Origin: Nitrospinota bacterium
GTDB lineage: Bacteria > Tectomicrobia > Entotheonellia > J063
Assembly (NCBI GenBank): GCA_003696125.1
Contig: RFHZ01000899.1
Coordinates: 1-6,962, forward strand
DNA length: 6,962 bases
Direction of reading: 5' to 3'
Below the pieces are notes generated by a model, which saw nothing but the letters and a program-made list of their open reading frames with translations, had not been told where the DNA came from and ran no database searches. This document shows positions 1 to 5,311 of the stretch, piece after piece. Each line of letters starts with the position of its first letter. Position 1 is the stretch's first letter. A program made the position numbers and the translations under genes.

Positions 1-575
1 TACTTGGTCTGGGTCTGCTCTGCCCACCGGATCCCTTGTTCCTGAAAGAGCGAGAGTAAAAGGGGACGGACGCTTTCCGGTGTCTCTGTCTCTACCTCGA
101 CCTCATACTCCTCCCTGGCATCGGGCATGCGGATGCGATCGAGCTCAATGCAAAAGCCCCCGTCATGCCGGAAATACCACCGCTCTGTTTCAATGCCCCC
201 CAGGAGCTGGAGCGGTTCGGCCTGGATAAGAGATCCCAGTTCTCGGTGGAGAAGAGAGAGGGCAGAGAGTGCCAACTCTCCTCGTTTCACCTGCTCCCAG
301 GTGGGTCTGTCCAGGGGAAAAGTGAGCTCCTCGGCCGTGAAGTAGGCAGAAGCCACAGTGGCATTCCGCTTGAGACACAGGGAAACCTCCCCTTCCTCTT
401 CCCGCACACGCACCATGATGCGCCGGGCTGCCAGCAGGCGGGAAGGGGTATCAAAGTAGTAGTTGGTCTGATAGCTCACCCTTTGAAGATTGGGGAGCAT
501 GTCGCGCAGCTTCTGATAATCCCTGACCGTGGCCAGCGCAAACTTCAACTCTTTTTCCTGATTCTTCCCCTGCAA
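1..575 (-). CDS. CYTH-domain triphosphate tunnel metalloenzyme (3' end beyond window)
   Basis: CYTH proteins (CyaB/thiamine triphosphatase superfamily) fold into a beta tunnel that binds triphosphate groups with metal; members are inorganic triphosphatases, thiamine triphosphatases or class IV adenylate cyclases. The 191 visible codons carry the family marks in order: the N-terminal ExExK signature (E7, E9, K11), a YxFDT segment near residues 39-43, basic strands with R56, R58 and K69, and an acidic YExExE strand at 157-162. The visible end, QTQTK followed by a TA? codon cut by the edge, resembles the usual C-terminus (S/T-K-Y), so little is missing. The frame has no ATG before the signature. 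I chose TTG at 575-573, with AAGGAG (587-592 on the plus strand) 11 bases upstream. The next in-frame ATG, Met26, would delete ExExK. The substrate cannot be told. It is transcribed away from the aminotransferase gene. Confidence 0.85.
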   Translation of the reverse strand, partial: MQGKNQEKELKFALATVRDYQKLRDMLPNLQRVSYQTNYYFDTPSRLLAARRIMVRVREEEGEVSLCLKRNATVASAYFTAEELTFPLDRPTWEQVKRGELALSALSLLHRELGSLIQAEPLQLLGGIETERWYFRHDGGFCIELDRIRMPDAREEYEVEVETETPESVRPLLLSLFQEQGIRWAEQTQTK

Positions 576-590
576 CTTGCCACTCTCTCC

Positions 591-619
591 TTGTTTCCCC
601 GCACCGGCTACACTATAAT
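591..619 (+). promoter_or_regulatory. Candidate sigma70-type promoter for the class III aminotransferase
   Basis: TTGTTT at 591-596 and a perfect TATAAT at 614-619 are separated by exactly 17 bases. Transcription would start near 626 and give a leader of about 130 bases before the ATG at 754. The -35 half is weak, so the call rests mainly on the -10 box and spacing. On the opposite strand the same bases read TATAGT (617-612), a possible -10 for the CYTH gene, but I see no matching -35 for it. Confidence 0.5.
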
Positions 620-695
620 GATGAGCAAAACATCGGCCGTCTGTCAAACAGCGCTTCTATTTTAGGGAAACAGAGCACGCAAAATCAAGTCTCTA

Positions 696-734
696 CCCCA
701 GCCTCTTTTTTGTTCTCAAAACGAAGAGGAGGGG
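696..734 (+). promoter_or_regulatory. Long hairpin in the 5' leader of the aminotransferase gene
   Basis: The arms are CCCC (696-699), CCTCTT (702-707) and TTTTG (708-712), pairing with CAAAA (717-721), AAGAGG (724-729) and GGGG (731-734). The loop is TTCT. There is an AG/A mismatch and a CG bulge, and about 15 base pairs in all. The structure ends five bases before the AAGGAG at 740-745 and buries an extra purine-rich, SD-like GAGGAGGGG. It could modulate translation initiation or simply be leader structure; no T-run follows it, so a classical terminator is unlikely. Confidence 0.45.
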
Positions 735-753
735 AGGAAAAGGAGAAGCAGCC

Positions 754-2124
754 ATGTCCATTCCCCCGGATCATCTCCGCCATATCGTGGTCGATTTTCA
801 GCAGATGCAGGAGTTTATGAAAGATCCGCTGATCATCGCCAGAGCAGAAGGGATTACCTACGAAGATATCCACGGCAAACGTTACCTGGACGGGCTCTCC
901 GGGGTCTTTGTGGTCAATGTCGGCCACCAGAATCGCCGGGTGATCGAGGCGATGAAGGCACAACTGGAGCGCTTGACCTTTGCTCCTCCCCTCCACAGCA
1001 CCAATCCGCAGGCGATCGAGCTGGGAAGGATGATCGCTGAGCTGGCACCGGGCGATCTGAATACGGTAAAGCTGGTGAGTGGTGGCTCAGAGGCCACCGA
1101 GACCGCCATGAAGCTCGCCCGCCAGTACCACAAGCAGAGCGGCGCACCGGGCAGGTATAAGATCATCTCCCTCTACGGCTCCTACCACGGAGCCACCATG
1201 GGTGCTTTGGCCGCAACCGGGACCACCCGGCGACGCAGCATGTTCGAGCCCTTTGGTCCAGGATACGTGCGCATCCCTCCTCCCTACTGTTACCGGTGTC
1301 CCTACGGGCTGACCTATCCGGGCTGTCACCTGACCTGTGCCCATGTTCTCGACACGGTGATCGAGGGGGAGGATCCAAATACCGTGGCTGCCGTCCTCAT
1401 CGAGCCGGTGATCAACACGGCGGGAGGACTGGTTCCTCCCCCGGAATACCTCCCCATCATCCGGGAGATCTGTGACCGGCACGGTGTGCTCCTCATCTTC
1501 GACGAGATCATCACCGGGTTTGGTCGCACCGGTAAGCTCTTTGCCGCCCACACCTTCCAGGTGACCCCCGATCTCCTCTGCCTGGGCAAAGGGATGAGTA
1601 GCGGTTATGCACCGCTGGCCGGTGTCGTTTACTCTGACCGTGTAGCCCAGGCCTTTTGGGGCAGAGGAGAGGATCGAGTCGAGTTCTCGCACGGCCACAC
1701 TTACGGGGCCAATCCCCTCTCCTGTGCGGCCGGAATCGCCAACATCCAGGAGATCCTGGAGCGGCACCTCCCGGAACGAGCAGCGCGGGTGGGTCAACAC
1801 CTGCGCCAGCAACTCGACGCACTCCGTCGTTATGGGGTCATCGGGGATATCCGCGGTATCGGGCTGTACGGGGCGGTAGAGTTTGTGAAAAACCCCACGA
1901 CCAGAGAACGCTTTCCCCCTGAGGTGGCCCTGGGGATCCTGGTCGGGAAAGCCTGTCTCAAGAACGGCCTGATCCTGCGAGCCGATGCGCATACGGTCAC
2001 CCTGGCTCCCCCATTGATCACTACCGAAGCACAAAGCGAAGAGATGGTCCATATCCTGGCCCAAAGCCTGGAGCAGGTCTTGCAAGAGATAAAGCCACCT
2101 GTACCTGGGCAGGACTCACCATGA
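754..2124 (+). CDS. Class III PLP-dependent aminotransferase (omega-aminotransferase type)
   Basis: This 456-residue cytosolic enzyme should move an amino group between an amine or omega-amino acid and a 2-oxo acid through pyridoxal phosphate. The class III fold marks are present in order: SGGSEA phosphate-binding turn (109-114), YHG (144-146) stacking on the cofactor, DEIITGFGRTG with the pyridine-nitrogen aspartate D250, Schiff-base lysine K279 in LGKGMSSGYAP, the cross-subunit phosphate threonine T316 in HTYGANP, and R409 before the APPL strand (418-421), a usual carboxylate-binding position. Length is typical of the family. AAGGAG at 740-745 lies eight bases before the ATG. A cysteine cluster (C179, C182, C191, C195) sits in the middle, as I recall from a subset of omega-aminotransferases. 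The substrate cannot be assigned: GABA, putrescine, taurine and beta-alanine enzymes share these motifs. The methyltransferase follows after 41 bases with no visible terminator, so the two may be cotranscribed. Confidence 0.92.
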   Translation: MSIPPDHLRHIVVDFQQMQEFMKDPLIIARAEGITYEDIHGKRYLDGLSGVFVVNVGHQNRRVIEAMKAQLERLTFAPPLHSTNPQAIELGRMIAELAPGDLNTVKLVSGGSEATETAMKLARQYHKQSGAPGRYKIISLYGSYHGATMGALAATGTTRRRSMFEPFGPGYVRIPPPYCYRCPYGLTYPGCHLTCAHVLDTVIEGEDPNTVAAVLIEPVINTAGGLVPPPEYLPIIREICDRHGVLLIFDEIITGFGRTGKLFAAHTFQVTPDLLCLGKGMSSGYAPLAGVVYSDRVAQAFWGRGEDRVEFSHGHTYGANPLSCAAGIANIQEILERHLPERAARVGQHLRQQLDALRRYGVIGDIRGIGLYGAVEFVKNPTTRERFPPEVALGILVGKACLKNGLILRADAHTVTLAPPLITTEAQSEEMVHILAQSLEQVLQEIKPPVPGQDSP

Positions 2125-2165
2125 CCAGAGAGGACCGGTAGACCGATGGGCAACCCAGATCTTCT

Positions 2166-3083
2166 ATGAGCGAACACGAGACACTTATGCCGGAATATTC
2201 CCACATTATTCCCGATTTCACCACGTTTCTCCAGAGCCTGGAGCGGCCCCTCCCCGTGCATCTGCGGGTGAATACCTTAAAGGTTGCACGGGAGCGCTTC
2301 TTAGAACTGGCGCAAAAAAAGGGGTACGAGCTCAAACCGATCCCCTGGTACCCGGACGCCTTTCTCGCCCTGAACCTCGAGTCTCCTGGTACCACGCTCG
2401 AGTATTTCCTCGGGTATTACTATCCCCAGGGCTTGAGCTCGATGATTCCGCCACTGCTATTGGATCCGCAGCCAGAAGAGACGGTACTCGATCTCTGCGC
2501 CGCTCCCGGGGGAAAGACCTCTCAGTTGGCCCAACTCATGCAAAACCGGGGACTCATCGTTGCCAACGACATCACCATGCACCGTCTGCGAAGCCTGAAG
2601 GCGAATCTGGAACGACTCGGGATCCTGAACACCCTCACCACGCAATACCATGGACAGAACTTCCCGACCCGTTTCCGCTTCGATCGTGTCCTGGTCGATG
2701 CTCCCTGTTCCGGAAGCGGCACCTACCGGGGAAAACAGGGAGAGCAGGGCATAGAGAGACCGGCCTGGCTGATTCGCCGGCTCAGCAAGCTGCAAAAGCA
2801 GCTTATCGTAAGGGCCTTTGATCTGTTAAAACCGGGTGGATGCCTGGTCTACTCTACCTGCACCTATGCCCCGGAAGAGAATGAGGAGGTGATTGCCCAT
2901 CTGCTGCAAACCCGGGAAGACGCCGTCCTGGAAGAGATTCAGCTCCCCTTTCCTCATGCCACCGGGCTGACCGACTGGCAGGGGAAAGCGTATCCTGAAG
3001 CACTCAAACGCTGTGTACGTGTCTATCCACATCAACTCGACTCCTGGGGATTCTTCTATGCCAAGATTACTCGTCCCAGATGA
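2166..3083 (+). CDS. RsmF/NSUN-type RNA (cytosine-C5) methyltransferase
   Basis: This 305-residue protein should transfer a methyl group from SAM to carbon 5 of cytosine in rRNA or tRNA. It has an N-terminal segment with the family's LRVNTLK, then a Rossmann domain: VLDLCAAPGGKTSQ SAM-binding motif I (from residue 107), DAPCSGSG (178-185) with C181, and YSTCTYAPEENE (from 229) with C232. In the Fmu/RsmB group the second cysteine is the attacking nucleophile and the first helps product release; both are kept. The protein ends at SWGFFYAK plus a few residues, where the methyltransferase domain normally ends, so the C-terminal RNA-binding part of RsmF is missing and seems to be the separate gene at 3991. 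ATG 2166 lacks a strong Shine-Dalgarno sequence; Met8 (2187) is an alternative. The last 39 bases form the left copy of a direct repeat. RsmF is the closest guess, but the target base is unknown. Confidence 0.88.
   Translation: MSEHETLMPEYSHIIPDFTTFLQSLERPLPVHLRVNTLKVARERFLELAQKKGYELKPIPWYPDAFLALNLESPGTTLEYFLGYYYPQGLSSMIPPLLLDPQPEETVLDLCAAPGGKTSQLAQLMQNRGLIVANDITMHRLRSLKANLERLGILNTLTTQYHGQNFPTRFRFDRVLVDAPCSGSGTYRGKQGEQGIERPAWLIRRLSKLQKQLIVRAFDLLKPGGCLVYSTCTYAPEENEEVIAHLLQTREDAVLEEIQLPFPHATGLTDWQGKAYPEALKRCVRVYPHQLDSWGFFYAKITRPR
3045..3083 (+). repeat. Left copy of 39-bp direct repeat flanking the toxin-antitoxin-like block
   Basis: It matches 3978-4016 at 38 of 39 positions; the one difference is A at 3066 against G at 3999. 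The repeat begins TGGGGATTCTTCTATG and ends CCCAGATGA. It holds the last 12 codons and TGA stop of the methyltransferase gene, and also, one frame over, an ATG identical to the start of the PUA-like gene. Homology ends abruptly on both sides (C3044 against T3977, A3084 against G4017). Confidence 0.95.
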
Positions 3084-3099
3084 ATCGAAAGATGATTGA
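3058..3099 (+). pseudogene. Stub of the PUA-like gene's start, left behind at the left repeat
   Basis: ATG at 3058 opens a 13-codon frame, MPRLLVPDESKDD, ending at TGA 3097-3099. Its first nine residues are identical to the start of the protein encoded from 3991, after which it diverges at the repeat boundary. It is best read as the duplicated 5' end of that gene and is unlikely to be a functional peptide. Confidence 0.7.
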
Positions 3100-3124
3100 C
3101 ACCCGCCTGACCATACGCTATCCT
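3096..3124 (+). promoter_or_regulatory. Promoter of the toxin-antitoxin-like pair
   Basis: A perfect TTGACA (3096-3101) lies 17 bases from TATCCT (3119-3124). It starts 12 bases inside the inserted block, so the cassette brings its own promoter. Transcription would start near 3131. An inverted repeat GTGAT/ATCAC (3136-3140 and 3152-3156, 11 bases apart) lies just downstream of the predicted start, where an autorepressing antitoxin could bind. That operator is only a guess. Confidence 0.6.
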
Positions 3125-3207
3125 TTTGCAGATCTGTGATAGCGAAACACAATCACGAAGAACCTCTATTTACCTTATCTCCATATCTCTAGCAGAGAGG
3201 AATACGG

Positions 3208-3474
3208 ATGTTACGATGCGTAACGGTGAAGTTAGAACTCCCTGCTGAAGTCCTCCATAATCTTCATGATGAGGACATCGCCGCAAAAGCAAAAGAAGCC
3301 TTTATCATGGAGTTACTCCGAGAACATCGACTATCACAGGGGAAAGCTGCTGAACTCCTTGGGATAGACCGCCATTGTCTCTTTGAACTCATGGGGAAAT
3401 ATCACATTCCTGTGATCGATCTCACACCTGAAGAGCTGGCAGAGGAGTTGCAGCAGCCCTTCCCTAAACCTTAA
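3208..3474 (+). CDS. UPF0175-family small protein, likely antitoxin of the PIN-domain partner
   Basis: This 88-residue protein matches the UPF0175 pattern: an N-terminal beta strand with VKLELPAEVL (residues 7-16), a helix AAKAKEAFIMELLREH (25-40), then a helix-turn-helix-like LSQGKAAELLGID (42-54), continuing through FELMGKYHIP (59-68) to an acidic tail with EELAEEL. UPF0175 genes are commonly found directly upstream of DUF3368 PIN genes and are regarded as antitoxins that bind the nuclease and may repress their own promoter; neither activity is shown here. ATG 3208 has AGAGGAA at 3196-3202 as its ribosome binding site. The toxin-like gene starts 16 bases after the stop. Composition is AT-richer than the neighbours, in line with recent acquisition. 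Length is normal for the family and I see no damage. Confidence 0.8.
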   Translation: MLRCVTVKLELPAEVLHNLHDEDIAAKAKEAFIMELLREHRLSQGKAAELLGIDRHCLFELMGKYHIPVIDLTPEELAEELQQPFPKP

Positions 3475-3490
3475 GAAATACCGTGCAGAC

Positions 3491-3973
3491 ATGAGCATTG
3501 TTTCTGACTCTGGCCCTATCCTCTCTTTTGCCCGAGCAGATCATTTAGACCTCCTGCGAGAAGTTGTCCGTGCTTTGATTATCCCTGAAGCGGTTTATGA
3601 AGATATCGTTATTCAAGGTGCCGGGAAACCTGGAGCCGGCGAAGTGCAACAAGCAACCTGGATTCGGTGTGAACGGGTACAGGACAGATCGCTGGTTAAT
3701 CAGCTCCCTTCGAAACTCCATCTGGGAGAACGTGAGGCCCTCGCCCTGGCTAAAGAGCGGGGCTGTATGTTACTGATTGATGAATACGAGGCGAGAAAAG
3801 AAGCGCTTCGACAGAATATAAAGCACTTTGGGAGTCTCAGGGTGCTCAAGGAGGCCAAGGATCGTGGAATTATCCAAGAGATCAAACCGGTCCTCGACGC
3901 CTTTATCGCTTCTGGAACCTATATCAGTTCCTCTCTCTATTCTGCATTCCTCCGGGAAGTAGATGAAGCATAA
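3491..3973 (+). CDS. DUF3368-family PIN-domain protein, likely ribonuclease toxin
   Basis: PIN domains are metal-dependent nucleases; as toxins they cleave RNA when not held by their antitoxin. This 160-residue protein starts with the hallmark VSDSGPILSFARADHLDLL, giving first acidic residue D6. It continues with IIPEAVYEDIV (E37 or D38), LGEREALALAKERG with E82 in the conserved GExEA position, LLIDEYEARKEA with D97 and R102, and the DUF3368 tail GSLRVLKEAKDRGIIQEIKP followed by the final helices. All expected acidic positions are present and the length is normal, so the nuclease looks intact. No strong ribosome binding site precedes ATG 3491. Translation may depend on coupling to the upstream antitoxin-like gene 16 bases away, as is common in such pairs. 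Its stop lies 17 bases before the next gene, so readthrough from this operon may now drive the PUA-like gene. The toxin role is inferred from family and pairing. Confidence 0.82.
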   Translation: MSIVSDSGPILSFARADHLDLLREVVRALIIPEAVYEDIVIQGAGKPGAGEVQQATWIRCERVQDRSLVNQLPSKLHLGEREALALAKERGCMLLIDEYEARKEALRQNIKHFGSLRVLKEAKDRGIIQEIKPVLDAFIASGTYISSSLYSAFLREVDEA

Positions 3974-3977
3974 ACAT

Positions 3978-4016
3978 TGGGGATTCTTCTATGCCAAGGT
4001 TACTCGTCCCAGATGA
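3978..4016 (+). repeat. Right copy of 39-bp direct repeat
   Basis: This is the partner of 3045-3083, 933 bases downstream, with G at 3999 in place of A. It supplies the ATG (3991) and first codons of the PUA-like gene, and its GGGGA at 3979-3983 is a usable ribosome binding site seven bases before that ATG. In the other frame it still spells the methyltransferase C-terminus, SWGFFYAK-type residues and a TGA stop, now without a gene in front of it. Confidence 0.95.
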
Positions 4017-4458
4017 GAAGAGAGCCATCGTGGCCGAACTGGTCACCCGCTTCGGCTTTCCACCGGACCTCTTCGATCCCTACCTCTTCCTGGAACAGGG
4101 GAGAAGTATCTGGGTTCTCCGTCAAACCCCTTACCTGGAAGAGGTACTCACCGTTGTGCAGCGACGCGTGGAAACGGCAGGACTCCGCTTGCTGCGCCGC
4201 ATCCAGACACAGTGGAAACCGACGACCTACGGCCTGCAACTCTTTGGCCCGTACGCTACCCGGAATATCGTGACGCTAAACGACGCTGAAGTGCGTATCC
4301 TCTTTACTGAGGGGAGGGTCAGAGGCCCTTTTGCCCTGGAAGAGGGGTACGTGATCATCAACTCATCCCTTGGCGTCCTCGGCTGTGGTCTCTACCGGGG
4401 GGAGACGCTCCGTTCCCAGATCCCTCGACCGCGTAGCCGTCTGGTGACCTCGTTCTGA
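3991..4458 (+). CDS. RsmF C-terminal-like PUA-type RNA-binding protein, split from its methyltransferase
   Basis: I do not recognise this 155-residue protein as a named gene, but its plan resembles the part that follows the catalytic domain in RsmF-type methyltransferases. It has an opening helical segment (KRAIVAELVTRFGFPPDLF), a WVLRQTP strand, TTYGLQLFGPYATRNIVTLND, and a final EEGYVIINSSLGVLGCGLY then LRSQIPRPRSRLV, like the Gly-rich closing strands of the RsmF PUA-like domain. It carries no SAM-binding or catalytic motif. A reasonable inference is that it binds RNA and works with the methyltransferase at 2166. Before the cassette arrived the two genes would have overlapped by 26 bases and probably been translationally coupled. 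Its start lies in the right repeat copy. Its last 96 bases overlap the convergent TrmJ-type gene, and the well-conserved-looking end of this protein suggests that this frame is the constrained one. Confidence 0.65.
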   Translation: MPRLLVPDEKRAIVAELVTRFGFPPDLFDPYLFLEQGRSIWVLRQTPYLEEVLTVVQRRVETAGLRLLRRIQTQWKPTTYGLQLFGPYATRNIVTLNDAEVRILFTEGRVRGPFALEEGYVIINSSLGVLGCGLYRGETLRSQIPRPRSRLVTSF

Positions 4459-5178
4459 ATACCAGCGGACCTGCCGGATAATCCCGCGTAAGATACTGAC
4501 CTCACGAGAGGTAAGGCCGGCACGACCGAACAGCCGTCGCAGTGCCCGCATGATCCGCTGTGGATTCTGGGGATCGAGGAAACCGATTTGCAGCAAGAAA
4601 TCCTGGAGATCGGCGTACATCTGCTCCACCTGCACCGTATCGGCCGGAACCATGCACGAAGCTGGGGGGATAGACTCTTGAGCGCAGGCAGCATAGAGCT
4701 CGTAGCACAACACCATGACCGCCTGTGCCAGGTTCAAAGACGGGAAGGCTTCTGAGGAGGGGATACGGACCAGCAGGTGGCAGAGATCAAGGTGTTCGTT
4801 ACACAATCCGCTCCGTTCCGGCCCAAAGACCAGCGCCACCCGATTGGTTCGCGCCGTAGCCAGCACCCTGGGAACGATCTCCCGGGGGGTATAGACCGGA
4901 AAGCGCTCCTTCCCCGGACGACAGGAGGTTCCTATCACCAGTCCCATCGGGGCAATCGCAGCTTCCAGGGAAGAAAAAGTTTGTGCTTTTTCCAGAATGT
5001 CTGCGCCGTTAAGGGCCATGCGCACCGCTTCTTGACCGCGAAAATTCTCCGGAGGATTTACCAGAACGAGGCGTGAAAGACCCATGTTCTTCATGGCACG
5101 AGCCACGGCCCCGATGTTTCCCGGATGCTGGGGTTCTACCAGCACCACCTGGATGTTGGTGAGAAGGGACTGATCCAC
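4363..5178 (-). CDS. trmJ: TrmJ-type tRNA (cytidine/uridine-2'-O-)-methyltransferase, SpoU (SPOUT) family
   Basis: TrmJ methylates the 2'-hydroxyl of position 32 in the tRNA anticodon loop, using SAM bound in a trefoil knot. The three SPOUT motifs are visible (numbering from GTG 5178, 271 residues): NIGAVARAMKNMG (21-33) with R27, LVFGPERSGL (116-125), and IPSSEAFPSLNLAQAV (139-154). The C-terminal FLLQIGFLD, RALRRLFGRAGL and EVSILRGIIRQV stretch is typical of TrmJ. I prefer GTG 5178 because AAGGAG (5184-5189) lies five bases upstream; ATG 5199 would add seven residues and has no clear ribosome binding site. Family similarity ends near WY at residues 239-240, and the final 31 residues are read entirely from the strand opposite the PUA-like gene, so the natural stop seems to have been lost. 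It shares a promoter region with the divergent DinB gene. A tRNA or rRNA relative with another target is possible. Confidence 0.87.
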   Translation of the reverse strand: MDQSLLTNIQVVLVEPQHPGNIGAVARAMKNMGLSRLVLVNPPENFRGQEAVRMALNGADILEKAQTFSSLEAAIAPMGLVIGTSCRPGKERFPVYTPREIVPRVLATARTNRVALVFGPERSGLCNEHLDLCHLLVRIPSSEAFPSLNLAQAVMVLCYELYAACAQESIPPASCMVPADTVQVEQMYADLQDFLLQIGFLDPQNPQRIMRALRRLFGRAGLTSREVSILRGIIRQVRWYSERGHQTATRSRDLGTERLPPVETTAEDAKG

Positions 5179-5224
5179 GGCGTCTCCTTTTTCAGTCATG
5201 GTTACCCAGGAACAAAGTCTTCTG

Positions 5225-5253
5225 TTGAGCAGTTATTCATATCAGGGTATTAT
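5225..5253 (+). promoter_or_regulatory. Promoter of the DinB-family gene
   Basis: TTGAGC (5225-5230) and TATTAT (5248-5253) are separated by 17 bases. Transcription would start near 5260, about 50 bases before ATG 5312. The -10 lies in the palindrome GGTATTATACC (5246-5256), which also forms the -10 of the divergent trmJ-type promoter. Confidence 0.62.
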
Positions 5254-5277
5254 ACCATCACCGGTCCTCGGAGGAAA
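5249..5277 (-). promoter_or_regulatory. Promoter of the trmJ-type gene (extended -10)
   Basis: On the minus strand TGGTATAAT (5257-5249) is a perfect TATAAT with an extended-10 TGn. The -35 position 17 bases upstream reads TTTCCT, a poor match, as is usual for extended -10 promoters. Transcription would start near 5242, giving a leader of about 65 bases to GTG 5178. Its -10 shares five base pairs with the DinB promoter's -10. Confidence 0.6.
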
Positions 5278-5311
5278 CAGGGTGACCACACTTGGTAAAC
5301 AGGAGGAAACC

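Larger units (their letters stand above)
3084..3977 (+). mobile_element. Candidate inserted cassette carrying a UPF0175/DUF3368 toxin-antitoxin-like pair
   Basis: The 894 bases between the two copies of the 39-bp repeat hold only a promoter and two genes. Base composition differs from the flanks: hand-counted 60-base rows starting at 3241, 3301, 3541 and 3781 hold 29, 27, 27 and 27 G+C, against 38 for rows at 2461 and 4021. I see no terminal inverted repeats, transposase or integrase. Insertion is inferred from the repeat, the composition shift and the clean junctions in both flanking genes. An alternative is capture by homologous or illegitimate recombination rather than true mobility. Confidence 0.6.

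Noticed and set aside
642-647. Minus-strand TTGACA as -35 for the CYTH gene
   Set aside because: No acceptable -10 lies at 16-19 bases; TATAGT at 617-612 is 24 bases away, too far.
165-665. A 166-codon plus-strand open frame
   Set aside because: It is antisense to the CYTH gene, which carries clear family motifs on the minus strand; this frame has no recognisable domain.
1087-2085. A 332-codon minus-strand open frame opposite the aminotransferase
   Set aside because: It is a mirror of a well-supported gene in GC-rich DNA, with no motifs and no ribosome binding site.
2121-2141. Six-codon frame (MTREDR) overlapping the aminotransferase stop as ATGA
   Set aside because: It is too short, has no ribosome binding site and is probably chance.
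3045-4016. Classical insertion sequence or composite transposon
   Set aside because: There is no transposase and no terminal inverted repeats, and a 39-bp flanking repeat is far longer than normal target duplications.
3045-4016. Assembly duplication as the cause of the repeat
   Set aside because: The copies differ by one base and are followed by different unique sequence that makes biological sense at each junction. Reads would settle it, but artefact is the less likely reading.
4777-5076. A 99-codon plus-strand frame within the trmJ-type gene
   Set aside because: It is antisense to conserved SPOUT motifs, and the composition is shadow-like.
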